Source: Brachypodium distachyon (taxonomy: Eukaryota; Streptophyta; Magnoliopsida; Poales; Poaceae). Taken from it: DNA of 64,000 nt. The stretch is from positions 3,410,001 through 3,474,000 of the forward strand of contig NC_016134.3 in the NCBI RefSeq assembly GCF_000005505.3, written 5' to 3'. The notes under the pieces are model-generated. The model was not told the origin of the DNA and did not search any database. It saw only the letters and a program-made list of their open reading frames with translations. Of the stretch, positions 58,014-64,000 are shown in pieces. Position 1 is the first letter of the stretch, and each line of letters starts with the position of its first letter. The translations under genes were made by a program, and so were the position numbers.

Positions 58014-60199
58014 CTCCTCCTAATCAGGGCTTGACTGCATAGAGTGATCCATCATCTTTGATTAAGTCTCCTCCAAAATCCGGTGGGAAAAATGTGAGGA
58101 GTGATGTAGGATATGCTGTTAAAACTCTTTTAAAACCCTGTGGAAAAAATAAGAAGAAAATGATACTGCATATTATGGTTATTGCCTCTGTTAACTCAAT
58201 ATGAATAAGATCCATAGAATATAGAGGACAATAATTATGCCGTGTATACTTTCCCTAAAAATCTGGGTGGGAAAAAACAGAAAGTATGGCATAAATCTTA
58301 TATTGATATTACCTCGTTAAAAACCTTAATGAGAACATGTAAAGTAAACTCATAGAGGGGATAAGAGTGTAATATGATGCTTTGAACAGGAATAATTCAG
58401 GAGGACACTCCTCCTGATTCTTACAAATCACATAGTCGTCGTATGCCAATCCCATGGAATGTTGTAGTTGGTAGAGACTCTGTGAATAGATTAGCTAGAT
58501 TATCGCATGATTTGACTTGCAAGATGTTTATTTGCCCACTCTTTTAGAGTTCATGGGTATAAAACAATTTAGAGCAATATGCTTAGTGATTGTCTTTGAT
58601 GAATCCTATTTGCAATTATGCAACACAAGTAACATTATCTGTATAAACAATGGTTAATGATTCAAAAACCAATAACACATGACTGATGTATGTGGTTTAT
58701 CATTCCACAAAACTACATGCGTTAGCACATAGTTTTGTATTTCAGAATGATTGGTAAGTACAGTATGCCAGAGTCTGTGTGGAAGACGTCAATAGAGTGA
58801 CTGTTCTACCATGTAGGCACGCGTTGGCATAGGCAACTTGGTGTACCATAATATTTGAGTGAAGGCGCTCGTTTCTTTGTAGTCACAAGCACTATATGGT
58901 TTTATCCAAATCCTTCGACTCAAATTTCATCTTTTAGATGATCATGTGCTTCGCAGTGTAGGAGTAATCCCTATGTACGACAAAAACACATGTGTAATCA
59001 TCATTGTTGGAGCAGTCCTTGTGTATAAGGAACTTACTATGTCGGTTGTACCAAAATGTGCCAACAATAATAAGCCATGCAATGACTTATTGATTTTTAC
59101 ACAATGTATGTTGCATTTGCATTTCGATTCGGATTGAGATTCCACCAAGAACCATACATGTCTGTATCTAGTGATCCACATGGATATGTAGTCACTACAT
59201 CTATCAACTGCATAGATAGATGATTTTGTATTGCCAATCATATAGTGTATCGGAAAAAGGGATTCCACTCGTGTCTGGAGAATAGGTCTCGGATCTCTGT
59301 GGAAAAACCGACCTTATGCTATAAGCCTTGCTTTCTCACCACCTTGTTGTTCTCGTTCCGTTTCTGAAAGAGTCCCGTACGTAGGGAATTCATTTGAAAT
59401 TGCGAGGCTATTTTTTCTGCTTGGATTGCATCCTTCGATTGTTTCAGTTCAAGCGAGTGGTTTACACTCTGCCATGGCCATGGTCTTTGGATCTGAATTA
59501 TCAATAAGGTTGTTCGCAATCATACAAGAGAAGTGTTTGTCGACAGTTGTAGGCTTTTGTTATATGATTCTCCAGAATCGATATAGTCGATGGAAATCTA
59601 ATGCACCCTTGATGACTCTTCATGATTTCCCAATACGTTTGAGTCTGGGTGTTCCGATATCCCAGCCAGTGTGTGCAAAGCTGAAGCTGGGTTGTGGAGG
59701 TTTTCCTTCCACTAGATGTATACTTCCCATCAGGTGTTCATCATCAATGCTAGATTGACTTGCATTTACTGATTTAGAGGATCTCTCCTCGTTTTCCTTT
59801 GTTGCTTGCGGGGAAGCTAGATCCTGATTAGAGGCCGTACTACTCCCCCTCTTTTCAGGATTAGGGAGTTGAGTGATTTTTATTGGTACCTCCACTCTTT
59901 CGGACACATTTCTAGTCGGATTAAGAGACTTCTGCAACACCTTTAAGATCAGTAAATGAGTATGGCAGTTATTTGCAATATGTTGCAAATTTGTGAATTC
60001 CGAACGTAGAGTCCAGATTCTTGAGTACGTGGGTATGAGGTGGAACGCGGAGTCCCAATTGATTTCCTGGCATTATATGTGGTACTAGAAGTCTCCCCCT
60101 AATGCCTGAAAATAAATCCATCCTTCAATATAGCAATCAACGTACTGGGCTATAAATGGATCCCATGCGAGGGGTTCAAGGTACTTAGTGATCGACGAA

Positions 60200-60436
60200 G
60201 ATCTGTACCCCACATAGATCCTTAGTATGTCGGCCCATTGATGTACGTCGCGGTGGTGAGATCGGTACGCTGAAGCGCTTCCGAACTAACTCAGATGGGA
60301 AATGCTCGGCGGATTTATTTTTTCTTTCACGTATCGATCGCGGAGGGAAAGTCTCGCAATATGCAGTTAGTTGGTAAACAATGTGTAAAACTATACAACT
60401 CCAACGTGAAGTTGGTAAATTGCAATTCATTAACAA
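60200..60436 (-). pseudogene. Copia integrase C-terminal remnant
   Basis: NLPTSRW.C.VLH, QLTAYCETFP and VPISPPRRTSMGRHTK follow the plant copia pattern (LPTxxWxHAxLHAA...RPTAYxxxSP...VPIxPPxRTKMGPxRxxGIYVG). Frames are shifted and the DDE core is missing. Confidence 0.65.
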
Positions 60437-60727
60437 AGGTCTTGCAATGAGTTTGATCTACGGGTTGGATATACATGCAGTATAGTCCAAAACAATAGAG
60501 AGGGTATTATTTTGCAAATACTTGTTCCTCATCCATCGGATTGACTCCCGTAGATATCTATATACAGAGTTAAATAATTCCTATGGAAATTATTCTCATA
60601 TATATAATACATACAATCTTATTTATATCAGAGTGCTGATACAATATAAATGTCAACAAATACTTATGTTCTTATTACAACTTCATAAATAGACATACTT
60701 AAATTGACCACTAAGGAGATAGAGGAA

Positions 60728-61781
60728 CTATTCAAAGTCTCCATACATGTCGGTTGAGGTGAACTCAACCATCATCTCCTCCGTGCCCACGGGATCCTTT
60801 GACTGCGGGAGAGTCACGGCGTTGCTAGGTCCTAGAGGAATGTCTTGCAAACCACTAACTTCATTGTTGCCATTTGGATGGAGGTTGAAGTTGGCTTCAA
60901 ACCTATTCCCTTGAGGGGCCTTGCGTCCTTGGGATTGCTGATACAGAATAGTCATATGCTTTGGGGTCCTGCACTTGTTAGTAGGATGCGAGTAGCATCC
61001 ACACTTGTCACAAAGCTTAGTTTTGTCGAACTCGGGCCTTGCAGTGCTTTTCCCATGGTCTGAGTTCCTAGGCTTCCTGTTCCGGTTGCGTTTTCACTTT
61101 CCCTTGAAGTTCGATGGCTTACCATTGTAAGCACCATCAAACCTTTGTCTGTTCACGATATTCATATGAACTTCAGGGAGAGGTTGAGAACCAACCGGGC
61201 ACTAAGAGCCATTCTTAACGAGGAGCTCATCATGCTTTTCTGCCTGAAGGAGGACATGAATAAGGTCTGAATAGACTTGGTAGTTACGAGCTATGTACTG
61301 TTGCTGGAGAAGCCTTTCAGATGGGAGCATAGTAGACAAAATCTTTTCTATTTTTTCCGCATCAGTAGGTTACTTCCCACAAAAGCACAGTTTGGAACTT
61401 ATTTTATGAACCTCATGATTGTACTCTCCGATGGACTTGAAGTCCTGAATGCGGAGATGGGTCCAATCATGGAATGCTTCAAGCAGGACAACTGACTTCT
61501 GCTGTACATACCTCGTTTTGAGGGCCTCGAACAAATGAAGTGGGGATTCCTCCTCCAAATACTCAGACTTCACATCTATGTGGATATGGTGCCTTATAAT
61601 GTACAAGGCAACATATTTCTGCTCATCTCTAAGTGGTACAACTCTAGCCGGAACGGGATCCTTCGGGGTTCTGGATTGCATGCACTATCCCATGGGACGC
61701 AAGAGCGATCTTGACGTCCATTGTCCAAGTAGGGTAATTGTGGCCATTGAGTTCGAGTACTTCAAACTCTTTTCCAGCCAT
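60728..61781 (-). pseudogene. Copia Gag, frameshifted
   Basis: Begins MAGKEFEVLELNGHNYPTW, the usual start of this Gag type, shifts frame near 61670, and continues LYIIRHHIHIDVKSEYL and YDW-like FHDWTHLRIQDFKSIGEYN (UBN2 domain). A CCHC zinc knuckle (CDKCGCYSHPTNKC) lies near 61000 and the frame ends ...MYGDFE at 60728. Another frame break lies around 61090 (an in-frame stop after NFKGK). Nucleocapsid and capsid functions are therefore lost. Confidence 0.82.
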
Positions 61782-62009
61782 CGGTTACCTACACGGATAA
61801 ACCAGAGATTGTCAATTTGCACATGGTAAACCAATTTACACATGGTAAACCAAAAACCATCATGGTTATGTTGTAATAACGGATACAAAATTAAGGATAA
61901 ATTCAAGAAATGGGCTTGAAATTATTTGTGTGGACTTCGGATTGTTAAGTTTGACACGTTGTAGATACCCTCCAAATCAAGTTGGAGTCAATCTCTCAGC
62001 GCTAGAGAG

Positions 62010-62914
62010 TCTGGATGGCACCCGACGTGATTAACGGGTACAGCCCTACCATACCCGTACCCGACGACCATACCCGAAACCGCTACCCGTACCTGCGGTC
62101 GTTAATGAAATTTTACCAAACCCACCACCCGCCACGGGTACGGGTTGCCCGCGGGTATTTTTACCCGACCCGCCGTCAACAGTAGCTCACAGCAACACGA
62201 GCAAATCACGGAAAAAATCCTCCATTCCGGCGATCCTCGAAAACCGCAGTGGCGTGCTGGATCCACGGTGGCGGGGGCAGGGTCGGCCGGATCCCACGGC
62301 GTCTTGTCCCGATCCGGCGGCGGTGGGGCCACGGTCGGCCGGATCTCACGCCGTCGGGTCCCGATCCAGCGGTGGCCGGCCGACCTCTTCCACGGCGACG
62401 AAGGGGACGGGTGGAGGAGGCGGAGGCGTGGGGACGGGTGGAGGAGGCGCGGGGCGCGCGGCGGACTGGTGGAGGCGGGGCGGGGCTGGCTGGTTGAGGC
62501 GGCGCGCGCCGGCGGGCTGGTGGAGGAGGCGGCCCGCGGGAAGGCGGGCTGGCCGGAGGCGGGGCTCGGGGGTTCAGACGGCGGGCTGGTGGAGGGCAGG
62601 AGACAGGAGCAGGCGGCGGCTGGAGGACAGGGGAATGGAGTAGGGAAGTGGAATGGGTTAGGTCCAAGGGGCCGAGGTTATATACAATAGATATTGGGTT
62701 GGGCTTTTACACGATGGAATGGGCCTTTTGTGCTGGGCTAGGTGCAGGTACACGGGTTCGGATACGTCAATACCATACCCGTACCTGTCAAACCCGTCAG
62801 ATACAGAATTTAACCATTTACGTACCCGTTGGTATAATTTTTTACCATACCCGTATCTTAAACGGGCAAATACCCGTCGGGTATACGGGTATCGGGTACC
62901 CATTGCCATCCATA
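62010..62914. mobile_element. Non-autonomous hAT element with GC-rich cargo
   Basis: Ends tctggatggca and, inverted, tatggatggca; perfect 8-bp target duplications ctagagag at 62002-62009 and 62915-62922. Both subterminal regions (62030-62165 and 62745-62900) are packed with direct and inverted copies of tacccgtaccc and acgggtat. The interior (62240-62640) is very GC-rich with repeated ggtggaggaggcg text and two imperfect 60-bp repeats of the gtcggccggatcccac type. No transposase is present. Length 905 bp. Confidence 0.9.
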
Positions 62915-63146
62915 CTAGAGAGAGTATAATCTGATGAAATCAGTAGATACTCGTATTTCTAGTGCCTTATGTACTGCTCGACGGCAGACTGGAGAGCGGA
63001 AGCCCGAGGGCTATGAGGGGCACCCGTGCATGGCGTCGCCGGCGGAGTGGCAGGAGGCCACGGGCGTCCTCCACGGCGTTGAAGCCGAAAACGGACGTAG
63101 GCGAGGCCAGCGTAGCAGAGGGGCCACTAGCGTCGTTGCTCGCGGC

Positions 63147-63541
63147 TGTTGGAAATCAGCTCAGATCCTAGCTCTTTGTCTCGCAAGCAACAACAACGAT
63201 CAGCAACCTGATTGGTTCCGGCGAGACATGCACATACAACAAGCAAAGCTAAACCAGATCGATTAGAAAAACAAACAGCACTACTACTCACGTCAAGCAC
63301 TCACAGCGATGATTGATTTAGATAGCCAAAGGCTCGTGTCGAGCCTTGCCTTTTTCTATTTCTTATTTTCTCTGGGATTGAGCTTACAGAGCACGTATGC
63401 CCATCCTTTTATACACGGCCAGCTACAGACCGAATCAAACAAGTACTACTCTAGCTGAATACGACTAGAAAAACAACTCCTAAACCGACTAGGACTTGAA
63501 CCGAAAATAAACTCCTATACGGATTTGATCTTAAGCCTACA
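63147..63541 (-). repeat. 3' LTR of a second copia element
   Basis: Minus strand TGTAGGC...CCAACA, 395 bp, directly after a polypurine tract (ttagggggagaa). It holds a TATA-like tgtataaaagg near 63403-63413, as expected of an LTR promoter. Its 5' LTR lies beyond the right edge. Confidence 0.75.
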
Positions 63542-63568
63542 TTCTCCCCCTAAGATCAAAACGTACTT

Positions 63569-64000
63569 TTACTTGATGACGTCGACGCCGATCTTCTTCC
63601 TCATCTTTTGAAATTTCACTCTCCCAAGAGACTTCGTCAATATGTCGGCCAACTGGTCATCTGTACTGATATAATCAACATCAAGCTTGCCTTCTTTCAC
63701 GCATCCTCGTATGTAATGAAACCGGGTGTCGATATGTTTACTTCTATCATGAAACACCGGATTATTACACAGAAATATAGTGGACTTGTTGTCGATCTTC
63801 AACTCAAACTTTTCTGGTTCTCGGTTTAGTAGATCAGCCAGCAATCGCTCTAGCCACACTCCCTGGCATGCTGCGGTAGCTGCTGCAATGTATTCAGCTT
63901 CACACGAGAATAGCGCCACAACCTTCTGCTTCTGTGACATCCAGCTCACAATATTTCCACCAAGGAAAAATGCCGTGCCCGAAGTACTTTTACGGTCATC
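63569..64000 (-). CDS. Ty1-copia polyprotein, RNase H C terminus (partial)
   Basis: Open from the right edge of the window to a stop at 63569, with no break. DDRKSTSGTAFFLG, SCEAEYIAAATAACQG.W, LKIDNKST and DRSKHIDTRFHYIR, then LADILTKSLGR, are the standard copia RNase H and tail motifs; the Asp and Glu of the active site (SCEAEY, DNKS) are kept. The protein continues beyond 64000. The intact frame and tidy LTR with polypurine tract point to a younger element than the one at 57.8-62.0 kb. Confidence 0.92.
   Translation of the reverse strand, partial: DDRKSTSGTAFFLGGNIVSWMSQKQKVVALFSCEAEYIAAATAACQGVWLERLLADLLNREPEKFELKIDNKSTIFLCNNPVFHDRSKHIDTRFHYIRGCVKEGKLDVDYISTDDQLADILTKSLGRVKFQKMRKKIGVDVIK

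Larger units (their letters stand above)
57798..61997 (-). mobile_element. Decayed Ty1-copia retrotransposon
   Basis: Order on the minus strand: Gag (61781-60728), an integrase C-terminal remnant (about 60436-60200), scattered pol pieces, RNase H C terminus ending about 58427 (ILQVKSCDNLANLFTESLP, GIGIRRLCDL, stop), polypurine tract aggaggag, and 3' LTR (58013-57798). The internal region between Gag and the RNase H end is only about 2.3 kb, shorter than a full pol, so large deletions have occurred. No 5' LTR is seen; homology stops near the hAT element that begins at 62010. Confidence 0.8.

Noticed and set aside
62145..62690. 181-codon Gly/Arg-rich ORF
   Set aside because: It arises from repeated GC-rich text within a hAT element and is open in several frames.

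Overview
The window is nuclear DNA from a grass (Poaceae). The evidence is GT-AG introns, the GC-rich 5' ends of genes, Stowaway MITEs, CACTA, hAT and Mutator-like elements, Ty1-copia and LINE remnants, and a gene of the grass-expanded DUF1618 family. No bacterial, viral or CRISPR feature is seen. The species cannot be named from the sequence alone.

Layout. 1-847 is the end of a CACTA transposon. 3491-4800 is a Pack-MULE-like element. About 5650-6075 holds a copia gag remnant. 6648-10155 is a complete two-exon cytosolic HSP70 gene with a heat-shock element and TATA box. 14676-15614 is a broken dynamin-related gene fragment. 15.9-27.0 kb and 37.3-43.9 kb carry three near-identical copies (A, B, C) of a block holding a two-exon DUF1618 gene followed by an antisense fragment of a STRUBBELIG-type kinase. 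The blocks are joined by a linker made of a broken LINE reverse transcriptase. 26973-28675 is the 3' half of a LINE. 30908-33514 (minus) is a four-exon gene whose product ends in what may be a diverged IRE1/RNase L-type KEN domain. 33.8-36.4 kb and 43.9-44.4 kb hold two pieces (X and Y) that occur in opposite order at the two sites. From 44.3 kb to the right edge most of the DNA is transposable: hAT elements with perfect 8-bp target duplications at 46311-47137 and 62010-62914, MITEs, old tandem repeats, a TIR element at 52.6-53.5 kb, gene fragments (an RLCK-like exon and an unknown coiled gene), a decayed Ty1-copia element (57.8-62.0 kb) and the 3' end of a second one that runs off the right edge.

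Likely working genes are HSP70 (a housekeeping and stress chaperone), the three DUF1618 paralogs (function unknown) and the minus-strand KEN-like gene. They are not obviously in one pathway. The most unusual part is the recent local triplication of the DUF1618 block. It has copy-specific coding changes, LINE sequence at its joints, and a permuted X/Y pair with a templated filler at one junction. All splice models were deduced by eye from splice signals and reading frame, without transcript data.
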